From an uncultured Eubacterium sp. (GTDB lineage Bacteria; Bacillota; Clostridia; Oscillospirales; Acutalibacteraceae), in the NCBI GenBank assembly GCA_905233805.1, contig CAJOER010000102.1:1-11103 (forward strand): a DNA stretch of 11,103 nucleotides. Direction: 5' to 3'. Position 1 is the stretch's first letter. Each line of letters begins with the position of its first letter. The translations under genes and the position numbers were made by a program. Shown piece after piece: positions 5,584 through 11,103 of this stretch. The notes beneath the pieces were generated by a model, which did not search any database, was not told the origin of the DNA, and saw nothing but the letters and a program-made list of their open reading frames with translations.

Positions 5584-7544
5584 GCGGCAACGGCACTGAT
5601 GCAACAGTAAGTAACGTCACGGGACGGGATACCGCCGAGATGACCGGTTCATACGCTTTGACAAATATGGGGTTTACGGACGTCTCTGTGTGGATGACAA
5701 AAACTGACGGAGCAGACGAGGAAAGCGGCAGGTTTTACTGGTACTATCCTCACCTCAGAGGCTTTGATTTTGACGAAAGCGGCGCGCCGAAAACGGCTAA
5801 GGATATTGAGCCTTCCGACTGGCCCGCAAAAACGGAGGTCAGCGTCAATTGGAACGAACCCGATTCCTTTGTCTACGATAAAACAGACAAGGCGCTGAAA
5901 CCGATTGCAGCCGTCGGCGGCAAGGCTCTTGACAAAAGCGAATACGGAACCTCTCTTTCCGTTAAGAATGGGGATTCGTACGAAATTACGGATTCGGCAG
6001 TAAACGCAGGCAAGTACAAGGCGGGCGTTTTATTCCTCACGCCGGGACATATTGTTATAGAAAAGAAATTTGAAGTAACTCCGAAAAAACTAAGCGTTAC
6101 AGCTTTTTCAATGGAAAGCAACTATGCCTATAACGGCAGGGAGCAGACTCATACGGGAGTGGTTCAATGCACGGATACCGAGGGCTTTGACGCTTCAAAG
6201 TTCAGTTATACCGGTAACACGACAATTAAAGCGACCAACGCGGGCACGCATACGCTTGAGCTTTCAAAGGAAAACTGCGTTTATAACGACAGCAACTATG
6301 ACGTTGAATTCTCAATCGGCTCTCCTATTGAAATGGATATTGCTCCGTCAGTGATTGACATAACGGCGGATAATAAAGAGACAAACCACGGAAGCGACCT
6401 TACCGCTCTTACCTATACAATTAAAAACTATCACGGCTGTTACTACAACCCCGACGAGCTCGGTATCACCCTGAGCACAAACGCGAATAAGAATAAGGCG
6501 GGGACGTATGATATTACCGTTTCATATCAGGAAAACACGAACTACGTCGTAAACACCATTAACGGCACATATACGGTAGGAGGTTCTCCGCACACATGGA
6601 GCGACACGGCTTACGAGTGGACGGAGCTTGAATCGGTTAAAGCAACGAGAAACTGCATTTACTGCGACGAAACGGAAACAGAGACGGCTGACGTAAATTC
6701 AGAGCAGACGAAGGCTCCGACCTGTACGGAAAAGGGCGAAACAACCTATACGGCGGAGTTTACAAATCCTGTGTTCGCAACGCAGACGAAGACCGTTGCG
6801 AATATTGATTCGCTCGGCGGTCACAAGTACGGCACAGAGGGCGACGAGCGCTTTACCTGTACGGTCTGCGGCGCGGTTGACGAAGCGCTTAAAGCCGAAG
6901 CCGAAAAATCCGATAAGGCAGCGGCGGACAAGGCGGCAGCCGAAGCAAAGGCGGCGAAAGAAAAGGCGCAATCCGAATTTGCGGCAGGCGTTAAGATAAC
7001 GCCCGAGGACGACGGGGCAACGGTTGAATGGACAAAGACTCCCGAGGCAAAGCGCTATGTGATTTACGCAGCCTACTGCGGCAGGAAAAAGTATAAGAAA
7101 ATCAAGACCGTAAAGGGCAATATCACCTCGTTCAGGCTCAAAAAGCTGAGAGGTAAGAAGATTGATACAAAGAAAAATATCAAGGTTTATATAGTTGCTC
7201 AGAAAAAGGTAAACGGAAAGTATAAGAAACTCTTTAAGACCCCGACCTTCCATGTTGCAGGCAAAAAGAGCAGGAATACAAACATTAAGAAGATTAAGGT
7301 TAAGAAGGCAAAATTCACTCTTACAAAGGGAAAGACGGCAAAAATCAAGGCAACGCCCGTTCCCGAAAGCAAGAAAAAGAAGCCGATTAACCATGTGAGA
7401 AAGCTCCGCTATATGTCAACGAACACCGCAGTTGTAAAGGTAAGCAAAGGCGGAAAGCTCAAGGCAGTCGGAAAAGGCACGGCAACGGTCTATGTTTTCT
7501 CAAACAACGGAACGCCTAAGGCTGTTAAGGTTACGGTAGAATAA
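5484..7544 (+). CDS. Same surface protein, C-terminal part: MBG/Ig-like, CxxC, Fn3 and Big2-like domains
   Basis: 686 residues counted from a GTG that is unlikely to be a real start, since homology continues upstream through KNSEGNFKIGGV, another GLUG unit. Segments in order: last GLUG repeat (1-20); about three MBG/Ig-like beta domains (117-366); a cysteine section with CIYC (391-394), C414 and CTVC (459-462); an Ala/Lys/Glu-rich helical linker (466-500); a lysine-rich Fn3-like domain (502-592); and a Big2-like end containing KLKAVGKGTATVYV (658-671). There is no LPxTG motif or transmembrane anchor at the C-terminus, so attachment may rely on the basic domains or the protein may be released. 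With one base restored the whole protein would be 1080 residues. Confidence 0.82.
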   Translation: MVGSNGSIATNSCYDRRALKIEGASADNDWLAIGGNGTDATVSNVTGRDTAEMTGSYALTNMGFTDVSVWMTKTDGADEESGRFYWYYPHLRGFDFDESGAPKTAKDIEPSDWPAKTEVSVNWNEPDSFVYDKTDKALKPIAAVGGKALDKSEYGTSLSVKNGDSYEITDSAVNAGKYKAGVLFLTPGHIVIEKKFEVTPKKLSVTAFSMESNYAYNGREQTHTGVVQCTDTEGFDASKFSYTGNTTIKATNAGTHTLELSKENCVYNDSNYDVEFSIGSPIEMDIAPSVIDITADNKETNHGSDLTALTYTIKNYHGCYYNPDELGITLSTNANKNKAGTYDITVSYQENTNYVVNTINGTYTVGGSPHTWSDTAYEWTELESVKATRNCIYCDETETETADVNSEQTKAPTCTEKGETTYTAEFTNPVFATQTKTVANIDSLGGHKYGTEGDERFTCTVCGAVDEALKAEAEKSDKAAADKAAAEAKAAKEKAQSEFAAGVKITPEDDGATVEWTKTPEAKRYVIYAAYCGRKKYKKIKTVKGNITSFRLKKLRGKKIDTKKNIKVYIVAQKKVNGKYKKLFKTPTFHVAGKKSRNTNIKKIKVKKAKFTLTKGKTAKIKATPVPESKKKKPINHVRKLRYMSTNTAVVKVSKGGKLKAVGKGTATVYVFSNNGTPKAVKVTVE

Positions 7545-7553
7545 TCAAACAGA

Positions 7554-7583
7554 AAGGGAGGGACTATTCTCCCTTATATTTTG
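7554..7583 (+). terminator. Terminator after the surface protein gene
   Basis: AAGGGAG (7554-7560) pairs with CTCCCTT (7569-7575) across an eight-base loop and is followed by ATATTTTG, 10 bases after the stop codon. The T-run is modest. Confidence 0.65.
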
Positions 7584-7591
7584 TTACGGAA

Positions 7592-7691
7592 AAATAAAAT
7601 TTTTCTTTACAAATTAAATTAGTTATGCTATAATACAACACGCTGTAAACGGTTTACTCGGTTTCGGGGCTGTTACACCTTACCGTTACTA
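7592..7691 (+). repeat. Direct repeat R, left copy (100 bp, identical to 9013-9112)
   Basis: Base-for-base identical to 9013-9112, offset 1421. It contains a plus-strand promoter and the start of a structured leader, including GTAAAC-G-GTTTAC (7645-7657). It is followed here by leader-like sequence rather than by rpsO. No transposase, terminal inverted repeat or short target duplication is visible. Confidence 0.97.
7606..7634 (+). promoter_or_regulatory. Promoter inside left repeat
   Basis: TTTACA (7606-7611), 17 bases, TATAAT (7629-7634). Transcription would begin near 7640 and meet a strong terminator at about 7795 with no gene in between. Confidence 0.75.
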
Positions 7692-7797
7692 ATCCCATAG
7701 ATGCTTTAAGATACGAATAAAAAACGGCGACACAGGGGTTGAGTTCTAAATCTAAAATTTAAGGCAAAAAGAAAAGGGCGCAGTCTGCGCCCTTTTT
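7640..7797 (+). ncRNA. Candidate short transcript: orphan rpsO-type leader or small RNA
   Basis: A good promoter and a strong terminator bracket about 158 nt with no credible ORF. The first 52 nt are shared with the segment upstream of rpsO. The remainder (7692-7771) contains AACGG (7722-7726), able to pair with CCGTT (7683-7687), and ends in an A/T-rich stretch with AAGG that could have been a ribosome-binding site. My reading is that this is the original rpsO leader, or a copy of it, now separated from rpsO. A dedicated small RNA is the alternative. Confidence 0.4.
7772..7797. terminator. Bidirectional terminator between leader R1 and the CAP gene
   Basis: A 10-bp GC-rich stem (7773-7782 with 7786-7795) with a three-base loop. 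T-rich tails follow on both strands, so it can end both the rightward R1 transcript and the leftward CAP-protein transcript. Confidence 0.88.
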
Positions 7798-7805
7798 ATT
7801 AATTG

Positions 7806-8954
7806 CTATTTAACTTTTACTTTTTTAGTTTTGCTCCATGCAGAATAAGCTTTTTCACCGTTACCCTGGTCAAGATATACTCTTACTCTTACATAGTATA
7901 CCTTTTTACGCTTAAGTTTTTTAATCGTTTTTGAAGCATTTTTCTTGCCTTTTACTGTAACGGTCTTAACGCCCTTTTTGAATTTTTTGTTTCTTGAATA
8001 CTGAACCTGGTAACCGGAAGCGTCAATAACGTTTTTAGTCCACTTTGCAGACATAGTCTTTTTCTTTTTGCTCTTAAGGGAACTGATTGAAACTTTTACG
8101 TGATTAAAAGAAGTAATGTTAAATTCATATTCGCCTATTAATCCGCCTGATTCTGTTTTTGCATAGACAGTAGCTTTTCCGTTTTTCTTGGGATATGCAA
8201 TCGCTTTTTTCGTTTTTACTATTGATGATTTTGAGGATGAATAAGAAACCTGTGAGTTTGGAATAATGAAAGGATTTTCATAAAATCCGTTTCCGTAAAA
8301 CTTAGCACACAAATTATATCTGAAATATTTAGAATCGCTTTCGAAATACAAATACGATTTATTAGCATTGTCTAAATCCATATCGGCCGTATGGCTGAAT
8401 GACTCTATGGTGTTTGACATGTATGCTTCAGATGAACTGCTTGTTGAAAAAATTACATATGCAACGTATGTGTCGTCGTATTGTACAATAGCAAGTCCCA
8501 TGCTTTTAACCGAAGCATAAGAAGAACCTGACAGTGCATCAGAGATTTGCACCTTGCTGTCAACATAACTATATTCAGAATCCGTGATATAGAAATAGTC
8601 GTGATATACGCTGCCGTAACTTGACGGAATCATTGAGTCAACTGTACTTCCGTCAGGACGGTATTTATCTCTTACGCTTTGGTCATTTGCATCATAAGTA
8701 ACATAAAGCATTGATTCAAGCGCTCTCAGTTTAGCGATTTCGGTAAGTTCATTGTCAAGAACAACTGTGGCTAATCCTGCGCTCTGTCTTTTTGTGTTTA
8801 CATTGTTCATAATCTGTTGTACAGAGGAATTGTAAGATGTGCCGTCTAACGTTATTTCTACACATTTTGAATCGTCGGCCTGAGCGGTAAACGTGATGCC
8901 GAAGCAACAAGCAGCCATTATAAGTGCCATTGAAATTGATAGTATTTTTTTCAT
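7806..8954 (-). CDS. Secreted CAP-like/Fn3 protein
   Basis: 382 residues. The signal peptide MKKILSISMALIMAACC...TAQA-DD is probably cleaved after Ala26; MAAC is a weak lipobox-like alternative. Residues 43-172 resemble a CAP/SCP-like domain: the N-terminal helix VNTKRQSAGLATVVLDNELTEIAKLRALE is characteristic, and GLAIVQYDDTYVAYVIFS fits the closing strands. The usual HxxN segment before the GxG strand is replaced by SGSSYASVKS, so the classical His/Glu cavity is probably incomplete. Residues 235-282 look Big2-like and 285-380 form a lysine-rich Fn3 domain like the one in the neighbouring GLUG protein. GGAG lies before the ATG. The gene is clearly more AT-rich than rpsO-pnp and sits alone, opposite in strand, between the two 100-bp repeats. 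Its substrate is unknown. Confidence 0.85.
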   Translation of the reverse strand: MKKILSISMALIMAACCFGITFTAQADDSKCVEITLDGTSYNSSVQQIMNNVNTKRQSAGLATVVLDNELTEIAKLRALESMLYVTYDANDQSVRDKYRPDGSTVDSMIPSSYGSVYHDYFYITDSEYSYVDSKVQISDALSGSSYASVKSMGLAIVQYDDTYVAYVIFSTSSSSEAYMSNTIESFSHTADMDLDNANKSYLYFESDSKYFRYNLCAKFYGNGFYENPFIIPNSQVSYSSSKSSIVKTKKAIAYPKKNGKATVYAKTESGGLIGEYEFNITSFNHVKVSISSLKSKKKKTMSAKWTKNVIDASGYQVQYSRNKKFKKGVKTVTVKGKKNASKTIKKLKRKKVYYVRVRVYLDQGNGEKAYSAWSKTKKVKVK

Positions 8955-8985
8955 AATAAACTCCTTTTTTATATGTTATATATTG

Positions 8986-9014
8986 ATTATATCATACTGA
9001 ATTACGATTATCAA
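8986..9014 (-). promoter_or_regulatory. Promoter of the CAP-protein gene
   Basis: On the minus strand TTGATA (9009-9014), 17 bases, TATAAT (8986-8991). The -35 box overlaps the first two bases of the right repeat and lies back-to-back with that repeat's rightward promoter. Confidence 0.72.
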
Positions 9015-9112
9015 ATAAAATTTTTCTTTACAAATTAAATTAGTTATGCTATAATACAACACGCTGTAAACGGTTTACTCGGTTTCGGGGCTGTTACACC
9101 TTACCGTTACTA
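9013..9112 (+). repeat. Direct repeat R, right copy (100 bp, identical to 7592-7691)
   Basis: A perfect copy of the left repeat. Identity stops at 9112; the next base already belongs to the segment reading into truncated rpsO, giving the abrupt joint CGTTACTA|GCAGGCTATAATC. Confidence 0.97.
9027..9055 (+). promoter_or_regulatory. Promoter inside right repeat, reading into rpsO-pnp
   Basis: TTTACA (9027-9032), 17 bases, TATAAT (9050-9055), with a transcription start expected near 9061. It is the only promoter-like site I see ahead of rpsO and pnp. Confidence 0.75.
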
Positions 9113-9113
9113 G

Positions 9114-9392
9114 CAGGCTATAATCAAAGAGTACGCTATCCACGAGGGTGACACCGGTTCTGCTCAGGTTCAGGTTGCGGTTCTCACTAAGAGAATTCAG
9201 GAACTCACCGAGCATCTTAAGACTCATAAGAAGGACCATCATTCACGCCGCGGTCTTCTTAAAATGGTAGGACACAGAAGAAACCTCCTTGTTTACATTT
9301 ACTCCAAGGATGTTAACCAGTACCGTGAGCTTATCGCTAAGCTCGGTATCCGTAATACCATTGAGCGTAACATGGCTGAAAACGAGGATTAA
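9114..9392 (+). pseudogene. rpsO: 30S ribosomal protein S15 (uS15), 5'-truncated
   Basis: 92 codons and a stop, with no start codon. The frame opens QAIIKEYAIHEGDTGSAQVQ and includes THKKDHHSRRGLLKMVGHRR, which is unmistakable S15. Compared with family members, which begin about nine residues earlier, the initiator Met, the first residues and the ribosome-binding site are missing. An in-frame TAG at 9111-9113 closes the frame upstream, and the first internal ATG (codon 51) is far too late. The C-terminus is slightly longer than the Bacillus protein (NTIERNMAENED tail). S15 binds 16S rRNA early in 30S assembly and often represses its own mRNA. As written this copy cannot be translated; either the sequence is misassembled here, another rpsO exists, or the gene is dead. 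Confidence 0.9.
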
Positions 9393-9402
9393 TTATCCGT
9401 AC

Positions 9403-9447
9403 GGCAGGTGGCACAATTCTGTGCCGTCTGCCTTGTTTACTGTTTAA
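9403..9447 (+). terminator. Terminator or processing hairpin after rpsO
   Basis: A 13-bp stem (9403-9415 with 9420-9432, two G-U pairs) with loop ATTC is followed by a broken T-rich tail. It lies 10 bases after the rpsO stop. The imperfect tail suggests partial read-through to pnp. Confidence 0.7.
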
Positions 9448-9457
9448 AGTACAAAAC

Positions 9458-9531
9458 GGGAGGAGTAAAAATAGTGATAAACTGAAGGAATTAACGCGGG
9501 TTTAATTATTTCAGTTTATTACTATCCCTCC
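9458..9531 (+). promoter_or_regulatory. Long rpsO-pnp intergenic hairpin, candidate RNase III site
   Basis: The 16-base arms 9471-9486 and 9510-9525 pair fully (one G-U). The helix is extended outward by GGGAGG (9458-9463) with CCCTCC (9526-9531) across a seven-base 5' bulge, and inward by AATTAA/TTAATT. The total is about 28 paired bases. In E. coli the rpsO-pnp spacer holds a hairpin cut by RNase III that starts PNPase autoregulation; equivalence here is inference. Confidence 0.65.
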
Positions 9532-9557
9532 TCTCGTGAAAATAAAGAAAAGAGAGG
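9530..9557 (+). promoter_or_regulatory. pnp ribosome-binding site with complementary upstream strand
   Basis: GAGAGG (9552-9557) is the Shine-Dalgarno, seven bases before the pnp ATG. CCTCTC (9530-9535) can pair with it perfectly. That strand shares 9530-9531 with the long hairpin, so the two structures compete. Confidence 0.5.
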
Positions 9558-9564
9558 TAAAATT

Positions 9565-11103
9565 ATGTTTTTCAAGAATTTTAAAATCTGGGAAACCGAG
9601 CTTGCAGGAAGAAAGCTTACCCTTGAAACCGGTAAGATGGCAGGACTTGCAAACGCGTCCATTATGGCGCGCTACGGCGAGACCGAGGTTCTCTGTAACG
9701 TAACCGCTTCGGCTAAGCCGAGAGAGGGCGTTGACTTCTTCCCGCTTTCAGTTGACTTTGAAGAAAAGTTATATTCGGTAGGTAAAATTCCCGGCTCCTT
9801 CCAGAGAAGAGAAGCAAGACCGAGCGAAAAGGCTATCCTTGCGTCAAGATGCATCGACCGTCCTATCCGCCCGCTCTTCCCGAAGGATTTAAGAAACGAC
9901 TGTTCGGTAGTTGCTACGGTTATGTCGGTTGACCCCGACTGCTCGCCCGAAATTACCGCTATGATTGGCGTTTCCGCGGCTATCGCAATTTCCGATATTC
10001 CGTGGGACGGCCCGATTTCAGGCGTTAACGTAGGTATCATTGACGGCGAAATCGTTATCAACCCGACTCTTGAGCAGAGAGAAAACAGCGACCTTAATCT
10101 TACGGTTGCATCAACGGCTGACCTCGTAGCTATGATTGAGGCAGGCGCTAACGAGATTGACGACGACACGATGTTCAACGCCATTATGGCAGGACACGAG
10201 GAAAACAAGAAAATCGTTCAGTTCATCAACGGTATCGTTGATGAGGTCGGCAAGGCGAAGTTTGAGTATGAAAGCTCTGACCCCGACCCCGAGATTATGG
10301 CTGAGATTGAAGCGTTCTGCATTGAGGACGTTAAAAAGGCACTCGACACCGACGACAAGAACGTACGCGACGAACGCCTTCTCCCGATTTATGAGGCGGT
10401 TCACGAAAAGTTCGACGAGCGTTTTGAGGAAAACCCCGAAAAGATTGAAGAGATTATGTACCTCGTTCAGAAGCACGTTGTACGCGCATGGCTTAAAGAC
10501 GAGCACAAGAGAGTTGACGGAAGAGGAATCGACGAAATCCGTCCGCTCAACGCAGAAATTGACCTTCTTGCGCGCGTTCACGGCTCGGGACTCTTCACAA
10601 GAGGACAGACTCAGGTTCTTTCAATCGCAACGCTCGGCGGCGTAAGAGACGCACAGAATCTTGACGGACTTGACGAGCAGACCGAAAAGAGATATATCCA
10701 CCACTACAACTTCCCCTCATACTCAGTAGGCGAAACGAAGCCGTCAAGAGGACCGGGAAGACGTGAAATCGGCCACGGCGCGCTCGCTGAAAAGGCGCTC
10801 CTTCCCGTAATTCCGAGCATTGAGGAATTCCCGTACACAATCAGAGTTGTATCCGAGGTTCTTTCATCAAACGGCTCTACTTCGCAGGGTTCAGTCTGCG
10901 GCTCAACGCTTGCGCTTATGGCGGCAGGCGTTCCGATTAAGGCACCCGTTGCAGGTATCTCCTGCGGACTCATCACGGGCGACAAGGGCGTATACGGCGA
11001 CTTTATGACCATGGTTGATATTCAGGGACTTGAGGATTTCTACGGCGATATGGACTTCAAGGTTGCAGGTACAAAGAACGGTATTACCGCAATTCAGATG
11101 GAC
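9565..11103 (+). CDS. pnp: Polynucleotide phosphorylase (3' end beyond window)
   Basis: 513 codons, open to the right edge; the family is about 700 residues. PNPase degrades RNA from the 3' end using phosphate and can add tails in reverse, acting as a trimer in mRNA turnover. Visible features: first RNase PH-like domain with GKIPGSFQRREARPSEKA (FQRR at 79-82, the RNA-contacting loop); alpha-helical domain about 240-310; second RNase PH domain with the GLFTRGQTQ and GPGRREIGHGAL motifs and the phosphate-binding NGSTSQGS (436-443). Asp491, Asp497 and Lys499 match the E. coli catalytic Asp486, Asp492 and Lys494. The KH and S1 domains lie outside the window. The start is set by AGAGAGG at 9551-9557. 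It follows rpsO as in many bacteria, with a structured spacer that probably controls it. Confidence 0.98.
   Translation, partial: MFFKNFKIWETELAGRKLTLETGKMAGLANASIMARYGETEVLCNVTASAKPREGVDFFPLSVDFEEKLYSVGKIPGSFQRREARPSEKAILASRCIDRPIRPLFPKDLRNDCSVVATVMSVDPDCSPEITAMIGVSAAIAISDIPWDGPISGVNVGIIDGEIVINPTLEQRENSDLNLTVASTADLVAMIEAGANEIDDDTMFNAIMAGHEENKKIVQFINGIVDEVGKAKFEYESSDPDPEIMAEIEAFCIEDVKKALDTDDKNVRDERLLPIYEAVHEKFDERFEENPEKIEEIMYLVQKHVVRAWLKDEHKRVDGRGIDEIRPLNAEIDLLARVHGSGLFTRGQTQVLSIATLGGVRDAQNLDGLDEQTEKRYIHHYNFPSYSVGETKPSRGPGRREIGHGALAEKALLPVIPSIEEFPYTIRVVSEVLSSNGSTSQGSVCGSTLALMAAGVPIKAPVAGISCGLITGDKGVYGDFMTMVDIQGLEDFYGDMDFKVAGTKNGITAIQMD

Larger units (their letters stand above)
4303..7544 (+). 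pseudogene. Whole surface-protein gene, split by a one-base frameshift at 5451-5455
   Basis: Frame 1 reads GVAGPK then nonsense, while the -1 frame reads KNSEGNFKIGGVVGSNGSI, a perfect continuation of the repeat pattern. Adding one A to the AAAAA run gives CCA AAA AAC AGT and a single 1080-codon frame. The change is therefore a homopolymer contraction, either biological (decay or phase variation) or a sequence error. Confidence 0.8.

Noticed and set aside
6699..7394. Long open frame (231 codons) on the minus strand opposite the surface protein's C-terminus
   Set aside because: It mirrors the lysine-rich plus-strand coding sequence, has no ribosome-binding site and resembles no protein family; the plus-strand frame has clear domains.
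7592..9112. Composite transposon or IS flanked by R
   Set aside because: R is too short to encode anything, is in direct orientation, lacks terminal inverted repeats, and the enclosed gene is a secreted CAP-like protein, not a transposase.
9672..10581. Open frames on both strands inside pnp
   Set aside because: They are shadows of the uninterrupted pnp frame, which matches PNPase throughout.

Overview
The window looks like chromosomal DNA of a low-to-mid GC anaerobic Firmicute, most likely a gut clostridium near the Oscillospiraceae/Ruminococcaceae (inference). The clues are Shine-Dalgarno driven genes, the rplU-prp-rpmA order with an L27 carrying a cleavable N-terminal extension, an rpsO-pnp pair, a FAD/iron-sulfur oxidoreductase next to hypA, and large secreted proteins with lysine-rich Fn3/Ig-like ends.

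Layout. Positions 1-2875 (minus) hold the 5' end of hypA and, upstream of it, a large multi-cluster Fe-S/FAD oxidoreductase split into two reading frames by an apparent deletion near 1250. Positions 3044-4172 (minus) hold a compact ribosomal-protein operon: promoter, about 143 nt of leader, rplU (L21), prp (L27-processing protease), rpmA (L27), terminator. Divergent from it, 4303-7544 (plus) encodes one secreted GLUG-repeat/Ig-like surface protein of about 1080 residues, split in two by a one-base frameshift at an A5 run (5451-5455). Positions 7592-9112 contain two perfect 100-bp direct repeats, each carrying a strong plus-strand promoter. Between them lies a minus-strand secreted CAP-like/Fn3 protein gene (7806-8954). 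The right-hand repeat runs directly into rpsO (S15), which has lost its start codon, ribosome-binding site and about nine N-terminal residues. An rpsO-pnp intergenic region with two large hairpins follows, then pnp (polynucleotide phosphorylase), which is open to the window end.

The genes fall into three jobs: translation and RNA turnover (rplU, prp, rpmA, rpsO, pnp), redox/metal maturation (oxidoreductase, hypA) and cell-surface proteins (GLUG protein, CAP protein). The ordinary genes are confidently recognised.

The unusual content is the set of disruptions: two split genes and one beheaded ribosomal-protein gene in 11 kb, plus the duplicated promoter segment around the CAP gene. Either this is a locus with real decay and rearrangement or, quite possibly, it contains assembly/sequence errors. 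Read mapping would decide. I see no transposase, CRISPR array, tRNA, rRNA or defence system, and I do not claim a wholly new system here. The best candidates for undescribed biology are the duplicated rpsO-type leader and the rpsO-pnp hairpin switch.
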